Numbered from the stretch's first letter, positions 1-6,591 are shown. The stretch: DNA of 7,322 nt from Bacteroidota bacterium (GCA_030540495.1 JAUNWC010000068.1:1-7322), one strand, 5' to 3'. The notes: generated by a model not told the origin, from the letters alone. A program made the numbers and translations.

Positions 1-13
1 CTAAAAGAAAAAT

Positions 14-1042
14 TTATTGTTTGTCGTATTCTAATACTTTGTCACAAAAGAAGTCTAACTCAATATTTGCTTGTTGAAACATTTCTTCGGTTTCTTTGCC
101 AGAATGATATTTATTCAAACAGACAACTCTTTTTATTCCACAATTGATAATCATCATAGCACAAGTGCGACAAGGGGTCATAGTGCAGTAAAGAGTTGCT
201 CCCTCAAGTGCTATACCTCTTTTGGCAGCCTGGCAAATGGCATTTTGCTCGGCATGTACGGTGCGAACGCAATGGTTGGTTATATTGCCATTTTCGTCCA
301 TTTGTTTGCGAAAAAGATGACCAACCTCATCACAATGAGGCAAACCATTTGGCGAGCCTACATAACCGGTTACTAATATTTGTTTGTTTTTTACTATTAC
401 ACAACCACTTCTTCCTCTGTTGCAAGTAGCACGCTTGGAAACCGTTTTAACTATTTCCAAAAAATACTCATCCCAAGAGGGTCTTGCCTTATATTGTATT
501 TTGTCTAAAACCTGCTCTACTTGTGTCTTAAGCGAAAGAATATCTCCATCATTGTTAAAAGAAAAATCTGCCAAAAGCATACAAGCCTTTATATTTTGCT
601 TGTTTTCGTCCTTTGTGTCCATTTCCCTCTGTTCGTTCTGCACAAAGGTTTCAAAACTTACGTTATCCGTTTCGCTCTTGCGAAGAGTAATACGTTGATA
701 TCTTAGTTTTATATCCGCATCCACAGAAAACAAAATAAACTCCGAATTTTCTTTTAAGTACTTTATTTCCTTTACATTGCGTATGCTCTCTATAATACAA
801 TTCTGATTCTCTTGCTTAGCCATAGCAAGCAAACCTTTGACAATAAAATCTGCTCCTTCTTTTTCTCGCTCTTGGTTGGCAACCATTGTCATGGTATCCC
901 TATTGCTCTCTAAACCAAGTTCTTTTATCTTTTTGTTAAGAAAATCTCTTGCAGAGAAATGCAAAAACCCTTTTTCTTTAAGGAAATCAACTATTGTACC
1001 TTTGCCCGCTCCCAATGTTCCGGTTATTCCTATTACTATCAT
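14..1042 (-). CDS. P-loop kinase-like domain fused to dCMP (deoxycytidylate) deaminase
   Basis: A 342-residue two-domain protein. Residues 1-180 look like a P-loop nucleotide kinase of the dephospho-CoA kinase/adenylate kinase type, with Walker A GTLGAGKGT at residues 8-16. Residues 185-342 are a zinc-dependent deoxycytidylate deaminase: GYVGSPNGLPHC at 226-237, the catalytic HAE at 263-265 inside CVRTVHAEQNAI, and the second zinc motif PCRTC at 290-294. The predicted reaction is dCMP to dUMP in the cytosol, feeding thymidylate synthesis. Ordinary bacterial dCMP deaminases are about 140-190 residues and lack the kinase part; yeast Dcd1 and the anti-phage AvcD-type deaminases carry such an N-terminal domain. 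The ATG gives a P-loop right at the N terminus, as expected. It lies 42 bases after purE with no terminator between, so co-transcription is likely. The deaminase call is firm; the kinase domain's substrate, or whether it is catalytic at all, is unknown. Confidence 0.9.
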   Translation of the reverse strand: MIVIGITGTLGAGKGTIVDFLKEKGFLHFSARDFLNKKIKELGLESNRDTMTMVANQEREKEGADFIVKGLLAMAKQENQNCIIESIRNVKEIKYLKENSEFILFSVDADIKLRYQRITLRKSETDNVSFETFVQNEQREMDTKDENKQNIKACMLLADFSFNNDGDILSLKTQVEQVLDKIQYKARPSWDEYFLEIVKTVSKRATCNRGRSGCVIVKNKQILVTGYVGSPNGLPHCDEVGHLFRKQMDENGNITNHCVRTVHAEQNAICQAAKRGIALEGATLYCTMTPCRTCAMMIINCGIKRVVCLNKYHSGKETEEMFQQANIELDFFCDKVLEYDKQ

Positions 1043-1084
1043 AATTCAAAGTTTTTTTGTCCTATTGTGGTATAGTTTTAGCAA

Positions 1085-1591
1085 TTAATTGGTTTTGTAA
1101 TTAAATTTTATGTTAGAAAATTCTTCGTTGGCTTTTATGATTTTTTCTTTCAAAGACTGCTTGTATATATGCATTTTCTTATTTATTTCTTCGTCGGCTA
1201 TTGCCAAAATTTCCATAGCCATTATTGCAGCATTTAGGGCTCCATTGACAGCCATAACACTAACGGGAACAGCCGGAGGCATTTGCAACATAGAAAGCAC
1301 AGAGTCCAAACCCTCAAAAGAAGATTTCACCGGCACACCTATAACCGGAAGAGTAGTCTCTGCCGCTATTGCTCCTGGAAGAGCCGCCGCCATTCCTGCC
1401 GCCGCTATTATTACTTTGATACCTCGCTCTTGGGCTTTGGAGGCAAAATCGCTTACTTCCTTTGGAGTGCGATGTGCAGAGAGAGCATTTATTTCAAAAG
1501 GTATTTCTTGCTCGTTCAAAAATTTGGCAGCCTTTTCCATAACAGAATAATCTGAAGTACTGCCCATTATTATACTTACCTTTGGTGTCAT
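1085..1591 (-). CDS. purE: PurE, N5-carboxyaminoimidazole ribonucleotide mutase (class I-like, His-to-Ala variant)
   Basis: 168 residues, the normal length for a bacterial stand-alone PurE. Class I enzymes convert N5-CAIR (made by PurK) into CAIR in de novo purine synthesis, as a cytosolic octamer. Visible marks are the nucleotide-phosphate loop MGSTSD at residues 9-14, the catalytic-His motif SAHRTP at 38-43 (His40), GVPVKSS near 86, and LQMPP near 102. The C terminus YKTN resembles Bacteroides PurE. The odd point is residues 66-73, GMAAALPG, where class I enzymes have AAHLPG: the conserved active-site His is Ala70 here, and a usual Gly after QMPP is Ala. The rest of the sequence is class I, not the class II (AIR carboxylase) type, which has GRSN at this loop. 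Only 76 bases separate it from the phosphofructokinase, but a terminator lies between. No purK is in the window. Confidence 0.95.
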   Translation of the reverse strand: MTPKVSIIMGSTSDYSVMEKAAKFLNEQEIPFEINALSAHRTPKEVSDFASKAQERGIKVIIAAAGMAAALPGAIAAETTLPVIGVPVKSSFEGLDSVLSMLQMPPAVPVSVMAVNGALNAAIMAMEILAIADEEINKKMHIYKQSLKEKIIKANEEFSNIKFNYKTN

Positions 1592-1613
1592 ATGTTTTTT
1601 TTTATTTAAAATA

Positions 1614-1649
1614 TAGGGACTTTGAAAAAAAAATATTACAAAGCCCCTA
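1614..1649 (-). terminator. Hairpin terminator after the phosphofructokinase gene
   Basis: The arms at 1614-1624 (TAGGGACTTTG) and 1639-1649 (CAAAGCCCCTA) form an 11-pair stem around a 14-base loop. In minus-strand RNA every position pairs, with one G-U wobble; in plus-strand RNA the same position is an A-C mismatch, which favours minus-strand function. It begins about 19 bases past the phosphofructokinase stop. The downstream tract (TATATTTTAAAT) is only moderately U-rich, so termination may be partial and could let some transcription reach purE. Confidence 0.75.
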
Positions 1650-1667
1650 CATAGTTTGATTGATAAT

Positions 1668-2900
1668 TTATTCTACTACTACTTTTGGAAAATCGGTATG
1701 GAAAACAGGATAAGTGTATTCTCCTAATATATGAGACAAGAAGTCTTTATACATAGGAGTAAAACAGAAAGTTTCCTCATCAAAATACTCCAATGGCAAA
1801 GGTCTATTGCCTATCTTACCCATATCTATGGCTGAGCAGTTGTATTCCTCCAATTCATCAAAATAACAAACTTTATCAAGCACAGGCATTTTGCCAAAAT
1901 CTTCTCTTATTAGCAAATCTACGGCTTTATCGGCAAGTGCTTGAGTCATTCTTCTGTCATACGCTGAGCATTGACCACTTCTTGGATAATAACCTGTTAC
2001 CTGAGCCCTTGCATCTATTTTTAGTTTGGCTGAAATTTCGCTTGCTATTGTGCCACTTACTCCTCCTAAGCGAGCGTGTCCATATTCGTCTTGCTCGGTG
2101 GAGGCATAGACTACATCTGTTGTTCCTGTCTTGTCGTTGTACCAACGCACTCCTTCGCTAACTGGTATTATTAAGGCTTTGTTTGGAGAAGAGTTATAAG
2201 CCTTGCTTACCAAATCAAAGAAATGCTCCTTGCGTTCTTTGGTCATTTCCAACTCTGGAATAAGAGCAAGTAAGGCTCCACCAAAGGTAGCCGTTCCTGT
2301 TAACCAACCAGCATCTCTTCCCATAACCTCCATAACCATTATGCGAGAGTGAGATTCTGCTGTAGTTTTTAACCTTGAGGCAAAATCTGCTATACCCAAA
2401 GCCGCAGAAGGAAAGCCTGGACAAGTAACAGCATCTACCTTCTTGCCGTTAAACTCGTGCCAAGTCAAAGTTCTAAGGTCGTTATCTATGGTTTTTGGGA
2501 AACCTATTACGGGTATTCCTTCTTGCTCGTATAGACGCTTGGCCGCTCCGTTGGTGTCGTCTCCTCCTATGGTTACCAATACATCAATACCATATCTTTT
2601 TAGATTATGCATTACTTGGGGAACTCTGTCCTCAGGATTCTTCTTGGAAGGAAAAGGATTGGTACGAGAGGAACGCAAAGCCGTACCTCCATAAAGAGGA
2701 TTGTATGGACGCTGAGTCAAATCCACAACATCTCCTTCCCCCAACAAACCTTTCCAACCTCTAAGTATTCCATAAACCTTGAAACCTAACATTGTAGCAC
2801 GGTTTCTTATGGATTCTATACTGCTGTTTATAGCGGGAGTATCTCCACCGCCGGAAAGAATAGCAAGAGTCTTTCCTTTAAAAAGTTTATCTTCTCTCAT
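1668..2900 (-). CDS. pfp: Pyrophosphate-dependent 6-phosphofructokinase
   Basis: A 410-residue phosphofructokinase that phosphorylates fructose 6-phosphate to fructose 1,6-bisphosphate in cytosolic glycolysis; the PPi enzymes work reversibly. The N-terminal donor loop is GGGDTPAIN at residues 17-25. The donor-specificity signature is GGDD at 112-115, where ATP enzymes have GGDG, and the catalytic loop is PKTIDND at 135-141, with the Lys typical of PPi enzymes. MGRDAGW at 193-199 is the usual sugar-phosphate binding segment, followed by GGALLALIPE. Both donor-site changes point the same way, so PPi use is well supported, although inferred from family rules. The length suits the roughly 400-residue PPi-PFK group rather than the 320-residue ATP type. 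It stands 179 bases after glyS and has its own terminator, so it is probably a separate unit; no obvious Shine-Dalgarno precedes the ATG. Confidence 0.93.
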   Translation of the reverse strand: MREDKLFKGKTLAILSGGGDTPAINSSIESIRNRATMLGFKVYGILRGWKGLLGEGDVVDLTQRPYNPLYGGTALRSSRTNPFPSKKNPEDRVPQVMHNLKRYGIDVLVTIGGDDTNGAAKRLYEQEGIPVIGFPKTIDNDLRTLTWHEFNGKKVDAVTCPGFPSAALGIADFASRLKTTAESHSRIMVMEVMGRDAGWLTGTATFGGALLALIPELEMTKERKEHFFDLVSKAYNSSPNKALIIPVSEGVRWYNDKTGTTDVVYASTEQDEYGHARLGGVSGTIASEISAKLKIDARAQVTGYYPRSGQCSAYDRRMTQALADKAVDLLIREDFGKMPVLDKVCYFDELEEYNCSAIDMGKIGNRPLPLEYFDEETFCFTPMYKDFLSHILGEYTYPVFHTDFPKVVVE

Positions 2901-2957
2901 GATATATTATCTTGTTTGATATACTATATGTTTATAAACTAAATTATTTTCGTTTTA

Positions 2958-2987
2958 TTGTATTTTTTAGAGTTGTTCTAAATACAA
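2958..2987 (-). other. Small imperfect hairpin in the glyS-phosphofructokinase spacer
   Basis: TTTAGA (2966-2971) pairs with TCTAAA (2977-2982), and TTGTA (2958-2962) pairs with TACAA (2983-2987), giving 11 pairs with a 3-base bulge and a 5-base loop. No U tract follows on the minus strand, so this is not a standard terminator. It lies in the region that would be the phosphofructokinase leader. Its role is unknown. Confidence 0.4.
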
Positions 2988-2990
2988 AGC

Positions 2991-3068
2991 AAGTTAGTAT
3001 AAGTTACGATAAGTCTAAGATATAAGTTTTTTTCTTTATTCTTAACCTATTATAACCTATGCTAACTT
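2991..3068 (-). repeat. Long imperfect inverted repeat made of 10-base units, just after glyS
   Basis: The arms at 2991-3020 and 3040-3068 form 29 opposed positions with a single bulged base (3015) and a 19-base loop. Five positions are not Watson-Crick; in minus-strand RNA three of these are G-U wobbles and two are A-C mismatches. Each arm is also a run of 10-base direct repeats: AAGTTAGTAT, AAGTTACGAT and AAGTCTAAGA on the left; CTTAACCTAT, TATAACCTAT and GCTAACTTCT on the right. AAGTTA appears again in the same phase at 3071. It starts 11 bases past the glyS stop, so it would fold in the glyS 3' untranslated region. No clean U tract follows, so it may be a degenerate terminator, an mRNA-protecting structure, or a DNA palindrome. 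Confidence 0.7.
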
Positions 3069-3079
3069 CTAAGTTATTT

Positions 3080-4597
3080 TTATTGCTCTATGATATAGTT
3101 TTTTAGTTGAGAAATATGTATGCGTTCTTGTTGCATGGTATCTCTGTGCCTTACGGTAACGCTTTCGTCTTCCATAGTCTGAGTATCTACAGTAATACAG
3201 AAAGGCGTTCCTATGGCATCGTGCCTACGATATCGCTTGCCTATGGTATCTTTTTCTTCGTAATGAGTACGGAAAGAAGAACGCAAATCCTCGCAAATTT
3301 GCTTTGCTTTTTCTGGCAATCCGTCCTTATTCACCAAAGGCAAAACAGCACAACGATAAGGAGCAAGTATTTTTGGCAATTTTAGTACTACTCTTTGAGA
3401 GCCATCTTCTAATTTTTCCTCAGTATATGCATACGAAAAGACAGCAAGAAACGTCCTATCCAAACCTATGGAAGTCTCAACACAATAAGGAGTATAACTT
3501 TCATTTATTTCGCTATCAAAATATTGTATTTTCTTGCCCGAATATTCTTGATGACGTTTCAAATCAAAGTCTGTACGAGAATGTATGCCCTCCAATTCCT
3601 TAAAGCCAAAAGGAAATTCAAATTCAATATCCGTTGCAGCATTAGCATAGTGGGCAAGTTTTTCGTGGTCGTGGTATCTATATTTTTCCTTAGGAATACC
3701 AAGAGAAAGATGCCAATTAAGGCGTTCTTGTTTCCAATATTCAAACCATTGCATCTCTGTACCCGGACGACAGAAAAACTCCATTTCCATTTGCTCAAAC
3801 TCCCTCATACGAAAGATAAACTGACGAGCAACTATTTCGTTACGAAAGGCTTTGCCTATTTGTGCAATACCAAAAGGAATTTTCATCCTACCCGTTTTCT
3901 GAACATTAAGATAATTGACAAATATTCCTTGTGCAGTCTCGGGGCGAAGATAGATAACATCGCTCTCCTCACTCAAAGAACCCATTTTGGTAGCAAACAT
4001 TAGATTGAATTGACGAACATCTGTCCAATTTCTACTGCCCGAAATAGGACAAACTATTCCTAACTCTATTATCAAGTCCTTTAAGCCTTTTAGGTCGTTG
4101 GCGTTCATCAAATCCGCAAATCTCTTTCTAAGGTCGTCTATCTGTGCTTGATAACCCTTTACTCTTTCGCTTGTTGCCAAAAACTGCTCCATATTAAAAC
4201 CATCGCCAAAACGTTTTTGAGCCTTAGCCACTTCTTTATTGATTTTTTCCTCTATTTTGGCTATATGGTCTTCTATCAAAACATCGGCACGATAACGTTT
4301 TTTGCTATCTTTGTTGTCTATCAAAGGGTCGTTAAAAGCATCAACATGTCCGCTGGCTTTCCAAATCTTTGGGTGCATAAAAACCGCTGAGTCTATGCCC
4401 ACAATGTTTTCGTGCATCTGGGTCATAAACTTCCACCAATAATTTTTGATATTGTTTTTTAACTCTACTCCATTGGGACCATAATCATATACTGCAGAAA
4501 GTCCATCATATAACTCACTGGAAGGAAAAACAAAACCATATTCCTTTGCGTGAGAGGTTATCTTTTTAAAAAAATCTTCCGTACTTACCATAATCAA
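3080..4597 (-). CDS. glyS: Glycyl-tRNA synthetase (class II, single-chain alpha2 type)
   Basis: 505 residues, the expected size for the homodimeric glycyl-tRNA synthetase also found in archaea and eukaryotes, rather than the separate alpha and beta subunits of E. coli. It charges tRNA-Gly with glycine using ATP in the cytosol. The N-terminal catalytic start GFVFPSSELYDGL is at 21-33, the ASGH segment at 81-84, and class II motif 2 FRNEIVARQFIFRMREFEQ at 251-269. Motif 3 GLDRTFLAVF is at 378-387, and the C-terminal anticodon-binding domain runs from about 405 (LPKILAPYRCAVLPL) to the end. All core motifs are intact. The start may be this ATG or the in-frame ATG two codons on; neither has a strong ribosome-binding site. 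It follows the rho terminator by about 30 bases, and a long hairpin follows its stop. Confidence 0.95.
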   Translation of the reverse strand: MIMVSTEDFFKKITSHAKEYGFVFPSSELYDGLSAVYDYGPNGVELKNNIKNYWWKFMTQMHENIVGIDSAVFMHPKIWKASGHVDAFNDPLIDNKDSKKRYRADVLIEDHIAKIEEKINKEVAKAQKRFGDGFNMEQFLATSERVKGYQAQIDDLRKRFADLMNANDLKGLKDLIIELGIVCPISGSRNWTDVRQFNLMFATKMGSLSEESDVIYLRPETAQGIFVNYLNVQKTGRMKIPFGIAQIGKAFRNEIVARQFIFRMREFEQMEMEFFCRPGTEMQWFEYWKQERLNWHLSLGIPKEKYRYHDHEKLAHYANAATDIEFEFPFGFKELEGIHSRTDFDLKRHQEYSGKKIQYFDSEINESYTPYCVETSIGLDRTFLAVFSYAYTEEKLEDGSQRVVLKLPKILAPYRCAVLPLVNKDGLPEKAKQICEDLRSSFRTHYEEKDTIGKRYRRHDAIGTPFCITVDTQTMEDESVTVRHRDTMQQERIHISQLKNYIIEQ

Positions 4598-4625
4598 CTC
4601 TTAGTCTTTATTGTTTTTTTTTATG

Positions 4626-4670
4626 AAAAAAAGGCTAATAAAAACTTTTTCTTATAGTTTTTATTAGCCT
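4626..4670 (-). terminator. Strong intrinsic terminator after rho
   Basis: The arms at 4632-4645 and 4657-4670 form a perfect 14-pair stem with an 11-base loop. On the minus strand the stem is followed at once by seven T (4632 down to 4626), then CAT and nine further A. It begins 10 bases past the rho stop and ends about 30 bases before the glyS start, so it separates the two genes. The run of A preceding the stem's partner on the other strand could let it work weakly in both directions, but there is no plus-strand gene upstream. Confidence 0.92.
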
Positions 4671-4680
4671 GTTGTTTTAT

Positions 4681-5559
4681 TTATGAATTCATATTAAGAA
4701 GGAACTCTTCGTTGGTACGAGTTACGCTCATTCTGTCTTTTATCAAAGTCATTGCCTCTGATGGAGTCATATCCGAAATATAATTTCTTAGCACCAACAT
4801 GCGCGAAAGAACGTTTTCGGTAAGCAACAAATCGTCTCTACGAGTAGAAGAGGAAACCAAATCCACCGCCGGATAAATGCGTTTGTTGGAAAGTTTTCTA
4901 TCTAATTGCAATTCCATATTACCCGTTCCCTTGAACTCTTCAAAGATAACCTCATCCATCTTGGAACCTGTTTCTATTAAAGCGGTAGCAATTATAGTCA
5001 AAGAGCCTCCATTCTCTATGTTTCGAGCTGCTCCAAAAAATCTCTTTGGCTTTTGCAAAGCATTGGCTTCCACACCTCCACTTAATACCTTTCCACTTGC
5101 AGGAGCAACAGTGTTGTATGCTCTTGCCAAACGAGTAATGGAGTCCAATACTATAACAACATCGTGTCCGCATTCTGTCATACGTTTTGCCTTTTCCAAA
5201 ACTATGTTGGCGATTTTTACGTGTCTATCTGCTGGTTCGTCAAAAGTAGAAGCAATAACCTCAGCATTTACCGTCCTTTGCATATCAGTAACCTCCTCTG
5301 GTCTCTCGTCTATAAGCAAAACTATCAAATAAACATCTGGATGATTTGCCGCTATGGCATTGGCTACTTCTTTCAAAAGGGTGGTCTTTCCTGTCTTTGG
5401 CGGAGCAACTATCAAGGCTCTTTGTCCCTTGCCAATAGGAGTAAATAAATCTATTATACGAGTAGAAATACTTTGGGAAGTTCTCCTCTGGGAACAAAGG
5501 TGTAAGATAGTCAAAAGGTATTCTGTCTTTAATACTCTCTGGCCTGCGTCCATTAACAT
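4681..5559 (-). CDS. rho: Transcription termination factor Rho, C-terminal ATPase part (second frame of a frameshifted rho)
   Basis: This reading frame holds the whole RecA-like motor of Rho, the hexameric RNA helicase that ends transcription. From about residue 30 of the 292, the sequence is clean Rho: GKGQRALIVAPPKTGKTT with Walker A at 53-60, LLIDERPEEVTDM at 81-93, Walker B VVIVLDS at 134-140, the Q-loop region PASGKVLSGGVEANAL at 153-168, and the R-loop region ETGSKMDEVIFEEFKG at 196-211. The end, EEFLLNMNS, matches Bacteroidota Rho. The first ~24 residues from the nominal ATG are not Rho; they are the out-of-frame shadow of the sequence that reads PESIKDRIPFDYLTPLFP in the neighbouring frame. 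This is therefore not an independent gene with its own start but the continuation of the upstream fragment, one base out of register. A strong terminator follows it. Confidence 0.9.
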   Translation of the reverse strand: MLMDAGQRVLKTEYLLTILHLCSQRRTSQSISTRIIDLFTPIGKGQRALIVAPPKTGKTTLLKEVANAIAANHPDVYLIVLLIDERPEEVTDMQRTVNAEVIASTFDEPADRHVKIANIVLEKAKRMTECGHDVVIVLDSITRLARAYNTVAPASGKVLSGGVEANALQKPKRFFGAARNIENGGSLTIIATALIETGSKMDEVIFEEFKGTGNMELQLDRKLSNKRIYPAVDLVSSSTRRDDLLLTENVLSRMLVLRNYISDMTPSEAMTLIKDRMSVTRTNEEFLLNMNS

Positions 5560-6550
5560 GGGTAAGTTTTACCATAGGAAAATATTTTTCATTTTCCTTT
5601 GGAGGACGTATAAAACCTGCTATGGTATCTCCTGTTTTTAGGGCAAAGAACTTTATTTGAGATTGAGAAATGTATATATCATCAGGTGAATTTAAATAGT
5701 TGTAGTCGCTTGAACGCAAGAAACCATAACCATCTTGCATCACTTCCAAAACTCCCTCTGCCTCAACCATACCGGTCAAATCTACTGTGGTATTGTAGTT
5801 ATTGGAAGAAGCGGCGTTGGTATTCTTGTTATTGGAAGAGGTGTTGGTATTCTTATTATTGGAAGGAATGGTATTTTTGTTTTCCAAAGAAAAGTTATTG
5901 TCTTTGCTGTTTTCTGTTTTATTAACCGAGTTTTCTTCCGAAAAATTATTTGAGGCTTGCGTTGGTTTGTTAATAGGGTATAGGTTAGCGTTTGTTAGTT
6001 TGTTTATAACCTCTTGCTCTGAGGTTACTTTTCTTGGTCTGCCTACTTTTCTTTTTGGAGAGGCTTCCTCTGTCTTTGACTCTATGGTAGGGGTGTTTAT
6101 TCTGCTTGGATTAAATTCCGGTATAGAAATATTCTCAAAGGTAGGTATCTCGGGCAGTTTCTGTGTATTCAAATCTTGTATTATCTGCTTTTTTGCATCT
6201 GCAAGAGTGGTGGAAGTAATCTCTGTTTTTGCTGTCTTTACATTGGACTCTGCCACAGGTTTTGGTCTTAAGCGAGCGCGTACATGTCTTGGCTCTGAGT
6301 TTTGTGGTTGAGTATTGGATTGTGCTGTTTGCATTGAATCTTTTTTGGAAGGACGACCACGTCTTCTTTTTATAGCCTGTTTTTCACTATTTAATGTTTC
6401 TTCATCGGGATGCGAGGCTTGATAATCAAGTATTTTATACATAATATCCTGCTCGCTCATCTTTCTAACTTTCTCTATATTCATAGACTCGGCTATGGCA
6501 ATAAGTTCCTCTATTGTTTTGGTTTCAAGGATTGCTTTATTATATAACAT
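5285..6550 (-). CDS. rho: Transcription termination factor Rho, N-terminal and RNA-binding part (first frame of a frameshifted rho)
   Basis: 421 residues as read, of which about 1-356 are genuine. Residues 1-47 resemble the small helical Rho N-terminal domain. A long low-complexity extension follows, with two AT-hook-like basic motifs (RRRGRPSKK at 62-70, KRKVGRPRK at 166-174) and an Asn-rich stretch at 200-254. The cold-shock-like RNA-binding domain spans about 261-335, with GYGFLRS at 274-280 and IYISQSQIKFFALKTGD at 292-308. Then PESIKDRIPFDYLTPLFPEE leads into the linker, after which the frame is lost: residues from about 358 to the TGA at 5285 are nonsense. Such insert-rich N-terminal extensions are usual in Bacteroidota Rho. 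The ATG at 6550 is chosen because it starts the conserved N-terminal helix; no Shine-Dalgarno is evident. Without the ATPase part this product alone could bind RNA but not terminate transcription. Confidence 0.88.
   Translation of the reverse strand: MLYNKAILETKTIEELIAIAESMNIEKVRKMSEQDIMYKILDYQASHPDEETLNSEKQAIKRRRGRPSKKDSMQTAQSNTQPQNSEPRHVRARLRPKPVAESNVKTAKTEITSTTLADAKKQIIQDLNTQKLPEIPTFENISIPEFNPSRINTPTIESKTEEASPKRKVGRPRKVTSEQEVINKLTNANLYPINKPTQASNNFSEENSVNKTENSKDNNFSLENKNTIPSNNKNTNTSSNNKNTNAASSNNYNTTVDLTGMVEAEGVLEVMQDGYGFLRSSDYNYLNSPDDIYISQSQIKFFALKTGDTIAGFIRPPKENEKYFPMVKLTHVNGRRPESIKDRIPFDYLTPLFPEENFPKYFYSYNRFIYSYWQGTKSLDSCSAKDRKDHPFERSSQCHSGKSSRCLFDSFAYRRETRGGY
5470..5492 (-). other. Frame-change point in rho
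   Basis: Reading from PLFPEE, the coding frame must move forward one base (or back two) to reach RTSQSISTRIIDLFTPIGKG. The switch lies within roughly these bases, since both frames are open across it and conserved sequence resumes by the TRIIDLF codons. Recalled Bacteroides Rho has about 15 residues between LTPLF and the Ser before VRVVDLF; here only 25 bases remain, not 45, which fits loss of about 20 bases. Adding 20 to the 1870-base span gives 1890, a whole number of codons. Confidence 0.8.
5790..5870 (-). repeat. Degenerate tandem repeat inside rho (30, 27 and 24 bases)
   Basis: Three in-frame copies at 5790-5819, 5820-5846 and 5847-5870 share the core GTATT-CTT-TTATTGGAAG on the plus strand. 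Their lengths all divide by three, so gain or loss of a copy keeps the frame. They encode the repeated SNNKNTN-like peptide in the Asn-rich linker of Rho (residues about 229-254), between the basic extension and the RNA-binding domain. Growth by slippage is the likely origin. Confidence 0.8.
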
Positions 6551-6571
6551 AACATATACTTTAAATTACGC

Positions 6572-6591
6572 AAACACCGAAAAAGGTGCTT
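6572..6591 (-). promoter_or_regulatory. Hairpin in the rho leader close to the start codon
   Basis: AAACACC (6572-6578) and GGTGCTT (6585-6591) form a 7-pair stem with one G-U or A-C position and a 6-base loop. It ends about 21 bases before the rho ATG, close enough to affect ribosome entry. On the plus strand it is followed by ATTTTTTTG, like a terminator, but no plus-strand gene lies upstream. A role in rho control is inference only. Confidence 0.4.

Noticed and set aside
1043..1084. AvcI-type antitoxin RNA in front of the kinase-deaminase fusion
   Set aside because: Only 42 bases separate it from purE, too short for the known RNA of that system, and no stable structure is visible.
3524..4003. 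Open frame of 159 codons on the plus strand, antisense to glyS
   Set aside because: The minus-strand frame encodes motif 2 and other conserved GlyRS sequence here; the antisense product has no recognisable features.
5285..5559. Two overlapping independent genes at the rho frame change
   Set aside because: The first residues of the downstream frame are just the out-of-frame reading of conserved Rho sequence, so it has no genuine start of its own.
5790..5870. CRISPR-like repeats
   Set aside because: The three copies are contiguous, unequal in length, all multiples of three and code for a repeated peptide; there are no spacers.
5802..6311. Open frame of 169 codons on the plus strand, antisense to the rho N-terminal part
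   Set aside because: It mirrors the low-complexity repeat region of rho, has a biased Leu/Phe/Val composition that follows from the opposite strand, and shows no recognisable domain.
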